Shown: positions 41,146 to 50,235 of the stretch, piece by piece
How the letters are laid out: every line of letters begins with the position of its first letter
Numbering within the stretch: position 1 is the stretch's first letter
DNA from: Bin127 sp965203505
GTDB taxonomy: Bacteria > Chloroflexota > Dehalococcoidia > Lucifugimonadales > Lucifugimonadaceae
NCBI GenBank assembly: GCA_965203505.1
Contig: OZ241880.1
Location: forward strand, 2,294,001-2,358,000
DNA: 64,000 nucleotides
Direction: 5' to 3'
Program-made: the position numbers and the translations under genes
Notes under the pieces: model-generated
The model's input: the letters and a program-made list of their open reading frames with translations, nothing else
Told to the model about the DNA's origin: nothing
Databases searched by the model: none

Positions 41146-41433
41146 ATGGCCAGACGACGACGCTCAACTCGTAGAGACACGGTCGCTTACTCGATTTACG
41201 ACCGCAACAACAAACGCACCTATATCGGCACGACGAACAATCCAAGGCGCAGAGCTTCGGAACATGCTAAGTCGGGCAAGTTGCGGGCGGGCGGAAAGCT
41301 GGTGGTCGAATCCAGCAAAATGACCCGCAAGAGTGCGGAGAAACTTGAAGGCAGGAAGATCAGGGGCTACCGAAATCGGACCGGTAAATTGCCGAAGAAC
41401 AACTCCACGTCGAACGGTCGCTGGAACAGCTGA
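41146..41433 (+). CDS. Small GIY-YIG-domain protein
   Basis: 95 residues, ATG after GGGAGGTCG. The motif is degenerate: YSIYDRNNKRTYIGTTNNP, where SIY and YIG stand for GIY and YIG, then RRRASEHAKSG with the conserved Arg. Basic, lacking the full-length UvrC or homing endonuclease context. The usual metal-binding Glu near the C-terminus may be EKLEGRK. Likely a stand-alone nuclease domain. Confidence 0.75.
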   Translation: MARRRRSTRRDTVAYSIYDRNNKRTYIGTTNNPRRRASEHAKSGKLRAGGKLVVESSKMTRKSAEKLEGRKIRGYRNRTGKLPKNNSTSNGRWNS

Positions 41434-41504
41434 TTCAGGTGAGTGACGCGCTTGCGGCTTCATATGGATAATAAGTGTTAATATCTTTCGCAAGGGAGTA
41501 GGTT

Positions 41505-41690
41505 ATGGCAACACTTGATCAACGGGTGCTGAATGTCGAAGCTGAGGTCAATCAGCTTAAAGGCGCGTATGAGCATTTAGCAACCAAAGCGGATTTGGAG
41601 AAGGCGAAGTGGCAGTTGGGCGGGTTGATGATAACCGCGATCGGCGTTGCGACGGCGATTTTGGTCGTGGCGATTAGATATTGGAGTTGA
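41505..41690 (+). CDS. Coiled-coil tail-anchored microprotein (61 aa)
   Basis: ATG 41505 after AAGGGAGTAGG. Sequence pattern: VLNVEAEVNQLKGAYEHLAT, then KADLEKAKWQLGG and one membrane helix ending RYWS. Closest to the ORF at 24507-24656, sharing GAYEHLATKAD and AKWQLG. Alone on its strand. Confidence 0.65.
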   Translation: MATLDQRVLNVEAEVNQLKGAYEHLATKADLEKAKWQLGGLMITAIGVATAILVVAIRYWS

Positions 41691-41830
41691 GGAGGGGGAT
41701 AAATTGGGTGGGTGGTGCGGCGGTCGTTACATTGACGACGGTTCTCTACCGCTGAGAGGGAGGGAGATTCCTCGCTGCGCTCGGAATGACATTATGGGGT
41801 GACGGGGTTGGGATGCCAATGCCTTGGGAC

Positions 41831-41914
41831 GAGGCTTAGTAATGATCCCCAAGCCTCAGAAATGAGAATAGGTCAGCGCCCGACTAAGCAGTAACTGACC
41901 TACTGGTTACCAGT
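41831..41914 (+). ncRNA. Candidate structured RNA or leader (four hairpins)
   Basis: GAGGCTT/AAGCCTC (41831-41857), CTCA-GAAA-TGAG (41855-41866), GGTCAG/CTGACC (41871-41900) and ACTGG-TTA-CCAGT (41902-41914) follow one another with little spacing. The first two share CTC and could be alternatives. The strand is not certain. No family recognised. It lies in a 640-bp gene-free gap. Confidence 0.3.
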
Positions 41915-42059
41915 TTATCGCAGTTGGGTGGGCCGACAAGAGGTCTCATCCAGGGTAGGGTGGTCGATTGGTTTGTTCCGACGTGGTGTCATACCTGTGT
42001 TCAATCCAATGGGACTTTTTTCGCCCTCACTCCAACCTGTTCGGATCGAGAATAAGGGA

Positions 42060-42325
42060 GATTCCTCGCTGCGCTCGGAATGACAGGATGGGGTGACGGG
42101 GTTGGGATGATATCGCGGGTGATGCGGGCGGGGTGATGGTTGAATGATCACGCGCCCCCTTTGTCCTTCGGACATTTCCCCCGCATAGCGGGGGCAACCC
42201 TGCCGCCCGTCCCCGGGCATACCCCGCTCACATCGCTTCGCTCGTTCGCGCCCCTTTCGCAGAGCGAAAGGGGCAAGCGGCGGGCGACCACAAGCGGCGG
42301 GCGACCACAAGGGTCGCCGCTACGG
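42060..42325. repeat. Module B plus A and two GCGACCAC units
   Basis: GATTCCTCGCTGCGCTCGGA (42061-42080; a copy also at about 41769), B (42153-42200), A (42210-42275), and a tandem AAGCGGCGGGCGACCACAAG direct repeat (42275-42312). It ends 6 bp from the permease stop. Confidence 0.85.
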
Positions 42326-42330
42326 GGGTG

Positions 42331-43155
42331 TTAGACCTTTCGGTAGCGCCAGACTGCTATGGGGCCGACTATTAGGGTGAAGATGGCGGTCCAGAGGAGG
42401 GTCGGCCAGGCGTTGGTTAGGATGGGGCCGCCTTGGGATAGGGCTCGGCCGAGGTCTACGGCGTAGGTTACGGGGTTGATGGATGTGAAGGGTTGGAGCC
42501 AGCTGGGCATGGTTTCGACGGGGACGAATGCGGATGAGAGGAATGTGAATGGGAAGACGACGAAGAACATCAGCGATCCCGCACCTTCGGCGTTGCGGAC
42601 GGATGCTCCGATGAGTGCGGCGACCCATGAGAATCCGAATGCGAATCCGGCGACCATGAATGGGACTGCGAAGCCGGGCCAGAAACCTCCGTGGAAGCGC
42701 ATTCCGATGATGTATCCGACGGCGAGCATTAGGCAGGCGACGAATAGGCTGACGAGGGTTTCGGCGGCGACGCGGCCTCCGAGGACGGCGGATCGGGCCA
42801 TGGGTAGGGATCTGTAGCGGTCGACCATTCCTTTTTGGAGGTCTTCGGCGAGTCCGACGCCTGTTTGTGTGGCGCTGAAGAGAGTGGTCTGGACGAGGAT
42901 GCCGGGCATTAGGAAGTCGATGTAGTTGAGGTCTCCGGTGGGGATTGCGCCGCCGAATACGTAGTTGAAGAGGAAGATGAACATGACCGGCGAGGCGGTG
43001 GAGAAGATGAAGAGTTCTGGGGAGCGTCGGTAGCGGATGAGGTTCCGCCACGTCATGACGGCGGTGTCGGCGATCATCCAACGCGATTCGACGGCGATGG
43101 CGGATGCGATTTCGCCTAGCCGTGATCGATCTTGTATATGTGCGGGCTGGTTCAT
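42331..43155 (-). CDS. ABC-2 type permease, copy 2 (DrrB-like)
   Basis: 274 residues, about six membrane helices. The DrrB/ABC-2 pattern is seen in WRNLIRYRRSPELFIFS, then FNYVFGGAI, DRYRSLPMARSAVLGGR and TFLSSAFVPVETMPSWLQ. It is a paralogue of the gene just upstream, separated by 3 bp. The two would form a heterodimeric pore driven by the ATPase at 44168, exporting a lipophilic compound or exopolysaccharide precursor. Confidence 0.9.
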   Translation of the reverse strand: MNQPAHIQDRSRLGEIASAIAVESRWMIADTAVMTWRNLIRYRRSPELFIFSTASPVMFIFLFNYVFGGAIPTGDLNYIDFLMPGILVQTTLFSATQTGVGLAEDLQKGMVDRYRSLPMARSAVLGGRVAAETLVSLFVACLMLAVGYIIGMRFHGGFWPGFAVPFMVAGFAFGFSWVAALIGASVRNAEGAGSLMFFVVFPFTFLSSAFVPVETMPSWLQPFTSINPVTYAVDLGRALSQGGPILTNAWPTLLWTAIFTLIVGPIAVWRYRKV

Positions 43156-43158
43156 CGG

Positions 43159-43989
43159 CTATGAGATTCGCCTGTAGCGCCAGGTGGCGAGTGTTCCGAC
43201 GCCGACGATCAACACCGCGATCCAGAATGTGGTGACCCATGCGTAGGATTCGAGTGGTCCGCCTTGTGCCATGTTTCGGCATAGGTTTACGACGTGGGTG
43301 ATGGGGTTGACTTCGGCGAATGCTTGGAGCCAGCCGGGCATGGTTTCGACGGGGACGAATGTGGAGCTGAGGAAGGTGAGCGGGATGGTGATGAAGAATG
43401 TGGATGCGCTGGCGGTTTCGGCGTTTCTGACGGTGACGCCGACGAGTGCGGATAACCAGGCGACGCCGAAGCAGAAGGCACCGACGACTAACGGCATAAG
43501 TAGAACAGGCAAGAGATCTCCGTGGAATCTCATGCCGAAGAGCATGGCGATGGCGAGTGTCCAGTAGACGCTGATGAAACTCACCAAGGATGTTGCGCAG
43601 ACGCGTCCGCCGAGGACCGCCGAGCGCGCCATGGGCAGCGATCTGTATCTATCCACGAAGCCTTTTTGCAGGTCCGATGCGATGCCGATGCCGGTGTTCA
43701 TGACGGTGAAGAGGTTGTTTTGGATGAGGACGCCAGGCACGAGGTAGTCGATGTAGTTGACGTCTGTGGATGCGCCGATTGCGCCTCCGAAGACGTAGTT
43801 GAAGAGGAAGAGGAACATGACGGGGCCGGCGATCGTCGACAGGAGTGTCTCGGGATTGCGGCGGTAGTGCATGAGGTTGCGCCACGCCATCATGGCGGTG
43901 TCGGCCGTGATCCATCGGAACTCGTAGAGGACCGAGGCGATAGATTCGCGCAGGGGAGATTCGGGTGTTTGGAGGGTTTGGGTGGTCAT
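43159..43989 (-). CDS. ABC-2 type permease, copy 1 (DrrB-like)
   Basis: 276 residues, six membrane helices, the same motifs as its tandem partner (WRNLMHYRRNPETLLST, FNYVFGGAI, DRYRSLPMARSAVLGGRV, TFLSSTFVPVETMPGWLQ). The duplicated pair suggests a heterodimer. The gap to the ATPase gene is about 180 bp and is filled by a palindromic repeat. Confidence 0.9.
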   Translation of the reverse strand: MTTQTLQTPESPLRESIASVLYEFRWITADTAMMAWRNLMHYRRNPETLLSTIAGPVMFLFLFNYVFGGAIGASTDVNYIDYLVPGVLIQNNLFTVMNTGIGIASDLQKGFVDRYRSLPMARSAVLGGRVCATSLVSFISVYWTLAIAMLFGMRFHGDLLPVLLMPLVVGAFCFGVAWLSALVGVTVRNAETASASTFFITIPLTFLSSTFVPVETMPGWLQAFAEVNPITHVVNLCRNMAQGGPLESYAWVTTFWIAVLIVGVGTLATWRYRRIS

Positions 43990-44032
43990 GGGTTGGGGTT
44001 CACCCTAGCGCTCTTCCATCGAGGGTTGTTTC

Positions 44033-44151
44033 GCGCGCCCCCTTTGTCCTTCGGACATTTCCCCCGCGAGCAGGGGCAACCCTGCCGCTCCCTGGCCCCG
44101 GGCATACCCCGCTCGCTGCGCTCGCGCCCCTTTCGCTGGGCGAAAGGGGCT
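44033..44151. repeat. Module B plus module A inside the exporter operon
   Basis: B (44035-44082), A (44095-44151). It separates the ATPase and permease genes of what is otherwise one transcription unit. Confidence 0.85.
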
Positions 44152-44167
44152 AGGTTGGTTTGCGGGT

Positions 44168-45145
44168 TCAATCTTGGTCCTGTTCGGATTCTGTGGCGGC
44201 TTCTTCGGCGGTGCGGCCGGTTAGGGCTAGGAAGACGTCGTCGAGGGTTGGTTGGCGTATTGCCATGTTGGCTACCGCGATGTCTTCAGCATCGAGAGAT
44301 CGGACGATCTGGACCATTAGGGGTGCGCCGTCTTCGACCATGATGGATGCGATGTTGTCTTCTTCGTTGATGTCGCACTCGTTGTTTTGGGCGAAGTTGG
44401 ACAGCACGCCAGCGGCGCGTTTGGTGTCTTCGGCGTCTCGGACGGTGACCTCGATGAACTCGGATCCGGCTTGGTGCTTCAGCTCGTAAGCGGTGCCTTG
44501 GGCGATGACTTTTCCGAGGTCGATGACGGTGATTTCGTCGGCGAGTTGGTCGGCTTCTTCGAGGTATTGGGTTGTGAGTAAGACGGTCGTGCCTTCACTG
44601 ACGAGCGTCCGGATGACATCCCATAGTTCGAGTCGGGATCGTGGGTCGAGTCCGGTGGTGGGTTCGTCAAGGAAGATCATGGGCGGGTTGGCAACGAGGC
44701 TTGCAGCGAGGTCTAGGCGTCGGCGCATGCCGCCGGAGTAGCCTTTGACGGATCGGTCGGCGGCTTCGACTAGGTCGAACTGTTCGAGGAGTTCGTGGGC
44801 GCGTTTTTGGACTTGGCGTTTGGGCATGTGGTAGAGGCGACCTGCCATGTGGATGTTTTCGCGTCCGGTGAGTAGGTCGTCGACGGCTGCGCTCTGCCCT
44901 GCGAGACCGATGTATGAGCGGAGATGGCGGGCGTGTCGTACGACGTCGTAGCCTAGGACTGTGGCGCTGCCGGAGGACGGGCGCAGGAGGGTCGTAAGTA
45001 TGCGCACTAACGTGGTTTTACCAGCGCCGTTGGGACCGAGTAAGCCCATGACGGAGCCGCGTCGAACTTGGAGATCGACTTCTTCGAGTGCGACGACCTT
45101 ACCGTAGGATTTTGAGATTTTGTGAACTTCGATTGCGTTGGGCAT
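44168..45145 (-). CDS. ABC exporter ATPase, daunorubicin-resistance (DrrA) type
   Basis: 325 residues. Walker A GPNGAGKTTLVRIL, signature YSGGMRRRLDLAASL, Walker B IFLDEPTTGLDPRSR, and a C-terminal DrrA-type extension ending in DVFLALTGR. Energises the two downstream ABC-2 permeases. A TAGAAT box about 40 bp upstream and the divergent methyltransferase gene define its promoter region. Confidence 0.94.
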   Translation of the reverse strand: MPNAIEVHKISKSYGKVVALEEVDLQVRRGSVMGLLGPNGAGKTTLVRILTTLLRPSSGSATVLGYDVVRHARHLRSYIGLAGQSAAVDDLLTGRENIHMAGRLYHMPKRQVQKRAHELLEQFDLVEAADRSVKGYSGGMRRRLDLAASLVANPPMIFLDEPTTGLDPRSRLELWDVIRTLVSEGTTVLLTTQYLEEADQLADEITVIDLGKVIAQGTAYELKHQAGSEFIEVTVRDAEDTKRAAGVLSNFAQNNECDINEEDNIASIMVEDGAPLMVQIVRSLDAEDIAVANMAIRQPTLDDVFLALTGRTAEEAATESEQDQD

Positions 45146-45183
45146 GGTGTGATGACAGAAAATATCGATGAACGCAAACTTTG

Positions 45184-45189
45184 ATTCTA
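45184..45189 (-). promoter_or_regulatory. Putative -10 box of the DrrA-type gene
   Basis: TAGAAT on the minus strand, 38 bp before the start. Confidence 0.45.
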
Positions 45190-45250
45190 ACCTTTGATAA
45201 TGGTGTTACTTGCCGTTTGACTTGGAACGAACAGCTTTGAACTGGAGAGG

Positions 45251-46993
45251 ATGTTGAACAAACTCTACTTCGGCGACAACCTGCCGATACTCAGAGAGAA
45301 CATCGCGGATGAGAGCGTGGATCTGATCTACCTTGATCCGCCGTTCAACTCGAACGCTACGTATAACGTGTTGTTTCGGGAGCGCAGCGGGGATGAATCG
45401 GCGGCGCAGATAACTGCGTTCGAGGACACTTGGCGGTGGAGCATCGAGTCGGAGATCGCGTTTCGTGGCGTGGTGACGAATGGGCCGCGGGTGCTGGGGG
45501 ATCTGCTTCAGGCGATGCGTGCGTTCCTAGGTCAGAACGACATGATGGCGTATCTGACGATGATGGCGGAGCGAATGGCGGAGCTGCATCGGGTGTTGAA
45601 GCCTACCGGGAGCATCTATCTTCATTGTGATCCGACGGCGAGTCACTACCTGAAGTTGCTGATGGATGCGGTGTTTGGGAAGGAGAACTTTAGGAATGAG
45701 ATCATCTGGCGGCGGACTGGGACTCACAACAAAGTTCAACGGTTTGCGCCGATACATGACACCATCTTGTTTTACAGCAAGGGCGATGACTACAAATGGG
45801 ATACCAGTAGAAAACCGTACATGAAGGGGCACGTTGATCAGTTCTTCGTCCACGACAAACAGGGTTGGCGAACAAACTACTATGGAAATGTATTGACTGG
45901 TTCAGGAACGCGACGTGGTGAGTCGGGCCAGTCGTGGCAAGGATTTGACCCAACCGCAAGGAACCGTCATTGGGCGATTCCAGGCAGGTTATTGGAAGAC
46001 GTTGATGAAGACTTGTCGCATCTGTCTCAACATGGAAAACTTGACCGTCTTTATGAATTGGGTTACATAAAAATTGAGGAAGGCCGGGCTTGGCCAGTCT
46101 ACGAGCACCGCATTACCCCAGACGATGGTCAACCCGTTCCTGACATCTGGGCATATCAGCCTTATACGGAAGGTACGGTTTTCGGACGAGAAGAGGGTAT
46201 TGACGCTGATGTACGTTGGCTCTCGCCCACTGACCAGGAACGTCTCGGTTACCAGACCCAAAAACCCGAGGCATTGATCGAACGCATTCTAAGCGCATCA
46301 AGCGAGGAGGGTGACGTTGTTCTGGACCCGTTTTGCGGGTGTGGTACCGCGGTAGCTGTTGCTGAACGGCTCAATCGGGGGTGGATAGGGATAGACATCA
46401 CTCATCTCGCGATATCGCTGATGAAGAACCGTCTGAGCGACTCGTTTGGCGACGAACTCTCGGACTACGAGGTGATAGGAGTTCCTGAGGACGTTGAGAG
46501 TGCGCGGGCGTTGGCGTTGGAGAGCGAGCATGATGGGCGGCATCAGTTCGAGTACTGGGCGCTGGGGCTGGTGGATGCGCGACCGGTCAACAACGGGAAG
46601 AGGGGCGCTGATGCGGGTGTGGATGGTTTCATCAATTTCTTCGATGACAACAGCGGCAAGGCGAAGCGGGTGATCGTGCAGGTGAAGAGTGGTCATGTGG
46701 AGCGTTCGATGATTGCGACGCTGAAGGGGGATATGGAGCGGGAGAAGGCGGAGATAGGGTTGTTCATTACGCTTGAGTCGCCGACGCGTCCGATGATTCA
46801 GGAAGCGACGGCGGCGGGGATATATACGCCTGAACAGTTTCCAGACCACCATTATCCTCGCGTCCAAATCCTGACGGTCGAGGACCTGCTTGCGGGAGTC
46901 GAAGCTGAAGTTCCGAGATACGCGCATGATCCATCACAGCGTCGCGCGCCGCGGCGTCGGAGGTCGCAGGGTTCGCAGGGGATGTTGACTTAG
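45251..46993 (+). CDS. DNA methyltransferase fused to an Mrr-like endonuclease domain
   Basis: 580 residues, ATG after GGAGAG. Beta-class N4/N6 methyltransferase: motif IV LIYLDPPFNSN near residue 30 comes before motif I VVLDPFCGCGTAVAVAERL near 357; between them is a target-recognition region. The C-terminal part (about 430-550) reads GADAGVDGFINF then KRVIVQVKSGHVERSMI, the D...QxK core of Mrr-type PD-(D/E)XK nucleases. This suggests a single-chain restriction-modification or methylation-linked nuclease. No separate restriction gene is adjacent. Basic tail RRAPRRRRSQG. Confidence 0.85.
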   Translation: MLNKLYFGDNLPILRENIADESVDLIYLDPPFNSNATYNVLFRERSGDESAAQITAFEDTWRWSIESEIAFRGVVTNGPRVLGDLLQAMRAFLGQNDMMAYLTMMAERMAELHRVLKPTGSIYLHCDPTASHYLKLLMDAVFGKENFRNEIIWRRTGTHNKVQRFAPIHDTILFYSKGDDYKWDTSRKPYMKGHVDQFFVHDKQGWRTNYYGNVLTGSGTRRGESGQSWQGFDPTARNRHWAIPGRLLEDVDEDLSHLSQHGKLDRLYELGYIKIEEGRAWPVYEHRITPDDGQPVPDIWAYQPYTEGTVFGREEGIDADVRWLSPTDQERLGYQTQKPEALIERILSASSEEGDVVLDPFCGCGTAVAVAERLNRGWIGIDITHLAISLMKNRLSDSFGDELSDYEVIGVPEDVESARALALESEHDGRHQFEYWALGLVDARPVNNGKRGADAGVDGFINFFDDNSGKAKRVIVQVKSGHVERSMIATLKGDMEREKAEIGLFITLESPTRPMIQEATAAGIYTPEQFPDHHYPRVQILTVEDLLAGVEAEVPRYAHDPSQRRAPRRRRSQGSQGMLT

Positions 46994-47035
46994 GGTTGGG
47001 GGCGGCATTACCGTTCGCCGAAGTGCAATGTCAAC

Positions 47036-47084
47036 GCGCCCCCTTTGTCCTTCGGACATTTCCCCCGTGAACGGGGGAAACCGC
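47036..47084. repeat. Palindromic repeat, module B
   Basis: CGCGCCCCCTTTGTCCTTCG..., with a CCCCCGTGAACGGGGG hairpin, 43 bp beyond the methyltransferase stop. Confidence 0.85.
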
Positions 47085-47180
47085 GCGGTTTTTGGGTGGT
47101 TTTTTCGGATAATTTGAAGTTGAATGGCTTGGGTATGCGGCTTCCCTGATTGGCGGTCGCTGGGTGGCCTCATTTTGTCG

Positions 47181-48494
47181 ATGGTTCAAGAGCGCTTTGC
47201 GGCGGTTCGTGCCCGGACGGTTGGGCGTGTGTATCGCGGGTGGTGGGTGTCGCTGGCTGGTGCTTTCAACATGGTGTTGAGTTCGGGTCCGACGTATCAG
47301 GCTTCGAGTGTTCTGTTTAAGGCGATCGAGGATGAGTTCGGGTGGTCGCGGGCGCTTATTTCGGGTGTGGCGTCGTTCGGGCGTTTCGGTGGTGCGATGC
47401 TGGGGCCGGTTGAGGGATGGCTGACGGACCGATTCGGTTCGGGGAAGATGGTGTTGGTGGGATTCACGATGGGCGGGATCGGTCTGATTTTCTTCTCGTT
47501 CATTCAAGGGGCGTTGCAGTACTATTTCGCGTTTTTCCTGCTTTCGCTGGGCTTCAGCGTCGGCGGGTTCGTGCCATCGATAACGGCGGTGAACGCTTGG
47601 ATGGTGAGGAACCGAGCGACGGCGATGTCGTTTGTGATTGGAGGGAGCAGCGTTGCGGGATTGTTGGTTCCTCCGATGGTTTGGAGCATCGCCGCGTACG
47701 GTTGGAGACCGACGGTTTTTGTGATTGGTGTGATTGCGATCTTGCTTGGGCCGGTTGTTGCGAGATTTCTAGGGAGGCGTCCGACGCCGGAGGAGATCGA
47801 GGAGCAGACGCGGCAATCGGTTGAGCCGGGACGTCGCTCGCAGCGCACGAGGCTCTACGACTTCACGCCCAAGGAGGCGTTGCGCACGCCGGCGTTCTGG
47901 TCGATCTCGATGACGCATATGCTGGTGAACCTCTCGACGGGAGCGATATCGGGGCACCTGTTCCTGCACCTTACGGATGCGAATGGGGTGAATCTGGATG
48001 ACGCGACTGCCTCGGGTGTGGTGCCGATACTCGTTATCACGACGTTTGTTTTTCAACTTGGCGGCGGGATCATGGGCGATCGGATCAGCAAGCGAGTATT
48101 GGTGCCGTTTTTGCTATTGATACAGGGTGCGGCTCTGGTGATACTGGCGATCGCAGATACGTTTGTTTTGGCCGCCGCGTTTGCGATTGTGTGGGGTGTT
48201 GGCTTTGGTGCTCGCACTCCCCTGCTACATGCGATGCGGGGCGAGTATTTCGGGCGTCGGCACTTTGGGACGATCTTGGGGCTGTCGAGTTTTCCGATGT
48301 CGATTGGGATTACGTTGGCGCCGTTCGTGATGGGGTGGGTGCATGATATTCAGCACACTTATGAGTGGAGTTTGTATGTGCTTGCGGGGACGTGTGTGTT
48401 GGCGAGCGTGACGATATTGTTCGCGGCGCGGCCGATACCTCCGGGCGTGCGTCGGCGGATGCGGGATCGGGCGGAGCGGCGTTTGAACCGCTGA
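47181..48494 (+). CDS. MFS transporter (OFA/monocarboxylate type), copy 1
   Basis: 437 residues from ATG 47181, chosen because it matches the start of the paralogue; ATG 47124 is upstream in frame. Twelve helices; YRGWWVSLAGAFNMVLSSGP, DEFGWSRALISG, and the MFS loop GWLTDRFGSGKMVLVGF are typical of the oxalate/formate and monocarboxylate carriers. Probably imports a small organic acid. The second copy follows after a repeat block. Confidence 0.87.
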   Translation: MVQERFAAVRARTVGRVYRGWWVSLAGAFNMVLSSGPTYQASSVLFKAIEDEFGWSRALISGVASFGRFGGAMLGPVEGWLTDRFGSGKMVLVGFTMGGIGLIFFSFIQGALQYYFAFFLLSLGFSVGGFVPSITAVNAWMVRNRATAMSFVIGGSSVAGLLVPPMVWSIAAYGWRPTVFVIGVIAILLGPVVARFLGRRPTPEEIEEQTRQSVEPGRRSQRTRLYDFTPKEALRTPAFWSISMTHMLVNLSTGAISGHLFLHLTDANGVNLDDATASGVVPILVITTFVFQLGGGIMGDRISKRVLVPFLLLIQGAALVILAIADTFVLAAAFAIVWGVGFGARTPLLHAMRGEYFGRRHFGTILGLSSFPMSIGITLAPFVMGWVHDIQHTYEWSLYVLAGTCVLASVTILFAARPIPPGVRRRMRDRAERRLNR

Positions 48495-48825
48495 TTGGGT
48501 TGATGGGATTATGTGGTGTGATGCCCTATCGCCTTCGCGGGCATACCCCGCTCACTCGCTGTGCTCGTGCGCGCCCCTTTCGTTGCACGAAAGGGGCAGG
48601 GACTCGGGCGACGTTTGCACAAAGCACCGAACGGGGCCGCAACCGCTCGGTTCTCGTAGCCTACCCCGTTGCCCCGCCCCTCTGGATGGACGTTCCGTCC
48701 GCTGAAGCGCCGGCTTTCGCCTCCCCAGGCATACCCCGCCCACTCGCTGCGCTCGTGCGCGCCCCTTTCGTTGCACGAAAGGGGCAGGGACGTCTAGCGG
48801 GAGGGATTCACGATAGATTTGGGCG
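48495..48825. repeat. Two module A copies between the MFS genes
   Basis: A at 48533-48597 and 48719-48786, nearly identical (GCGCGCCCCTTTCGTTGCAC), with an intervening GGCTTTCGCC fragment. No gene between. Confidence 0.85.
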
Positions 48826-50130
48826 ATGAGGTTTTTTGGTTTGGCTGGTTTTAGGTCTTTCTCGCCGCGGCGGGTGTATTTTGGTTGGTGGGTTGCGGTT
48901 GCGGGTGCGTTCAATATGGTGTTCAGCGCGGGGCCGACGTTTCAGGCGACTAGTGTTCTGTTCAAGGCGATTGAGGATGAGTTTGGGTGGTCGCGGACGC
49001 TGATCTCGGGTGTTGCCACGTTTGGTCGGTTGGGCGCTACGTTGCTGGGTCCGTTGGAGGGTTGGCTGGTGGATACGTTCGGATCGGGACGCATGGTGTT
49101 GATCGGGTTCACGCTGGGGGGCGCGGGATTGATCTTCTTTTCACAGGTCAACGGGCCCGTTCAGACGTACGGTGCTTTCCTGTTGCTGTCGCTGGGTTTC
49201 AGTTCGGGTGGCTTCGTGCCTTCGTTGACGGCTGCGAACGCTTGGATGATCAGACGGCGTGCGTTGGGGATGTCGATCGTGGAGGGCGGCGTGAGTGTCG
49301 GTGGGTTGATGGTGCCTTTGGTGGTCTGGGGCATCGGTGAGTACGGATGGCGGCCGACGGTGTTGGTGATGGGTATTGTGGCGATCTTGGTGGGGCCGTT
49401 GATCGCATGGGTCGTGGGGAAGCGTCCGACACCGGAGCAGTTGGCTACGCAGGTTGTGCCGGCGGGTGAGGGAAAGCGTCGGAGGGTGAGAGAGGCATCT
49501 CATGATTTCACGGTGAAGGAGGCGTTGCGGACGCGTGCTTTCTGGTCGATCTCCATGACTCACATGTTGGTTAATATCTCGACGGGCGGGATTTCGGCGC
49601 ATTTGTTCCTGCACCTGAGCGACGCTAACGGCGTCGGTTTGGACGCTGCGACGGCGTCGGCGGTGGTGCCTATACTGGTTGCGACGGCATTCGTGTCGCA
49701 GCTTGTTGGAGGTGTCGTTGGCGATATGTGGGACAAGCGATTGTTAGTGCCGTTTTTCGCGTTGTTGCAGGGGGTGTCGTTGATAGTGTTGGCGCTGGCG
49801 GAGTCGTTTGTGATGGCGTCTGTGTTCGCGGTGATCTGGGGAGTCGGATTCGGTGCTCGGACACCGGTACTGCTTGCGATGCGGGGTGAGTATTTCGGAC
49901 GGCGGCATTTCGGGACGATCTTCGCGCTATCGAGCTTCCCGATGTCGATAGGGATGATGCTGACGCCGGTGTTGGTAGGTTGGTCGCACGATGCGTGGAA
50001 GACGTATGATTGGTCGCTTTATGTGATGGCGGGTTTCTGCGTGGCGGCGAGCGTGACGGTGTTGTTTGCGACGCGTCCGATGGCGCCGGGTGTGAGGACG
50101 AGGTTTGAGGGGCGGAGAAACCCACGCTAG
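48826..50130 (+). CDS. MFS transporter (OFA/monocarboxylate type), copy 2
   Basis: 434 residues, paralogous to the preceding MFS over its full length (YFGWWVAVAGAFNMVFSAGP, FKAIEDEFGWSRTLISG, GWLVDTFGSGRMVLIGF, MRGEYFGRRHFGTI). The central cytoplasmic loop (GKRPTPEQLATQVVPAGEG) is the most diverged part. Tandem duplication followed by substrate divergence is likely. Confidence 0.88.
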   Translation: MRFFGLAGFRSFSPRRVYFGWWVAVAGAFNMVFSAGPTFQATSVLFKAIEDEFGWSRTLISGVATFGRLGATLLGPLEGWLVDTFGSGRMVLIGFTLGGAGLIFFSQVNGPVQTYGAFLLLSLGFSSGGFVPSLTAANAWMIRRRALGMSIVEGGVSVGGLMVPLVVWGIGEYGWRPTVLVMGIVAILVGPLIAWVVGKRPTPEQLATQVVPAGEGKRRRVREASHDFTVKEALRTRAFWSISMTHMLVNISTGGISAHLFLHLSDANGVGLDAATASAVVPILVATAFVSQLVGGVVGDMWDKRLLVPFFALLQGVSLIVLALAESFVMASVFAVIWGVGFGARTPVLLAMRGEYFGRRHFGTIFALSSFPMSIGMMLTPVLVGWSHDAWKTYDWSLYVMAGFCVAASVTVLFATRPMAPGVRTRFEGRRNPR

Positions 50131-50235
50131 CTGTCTCGTCGGATGCAGGTACATCGATTTGATAAGGTGTCACTTAAATGAAAGAATGGTAGATAGAGAG
50201 TGATGCGACGCTCGACAGGCGAACGGAGGTAGAAA

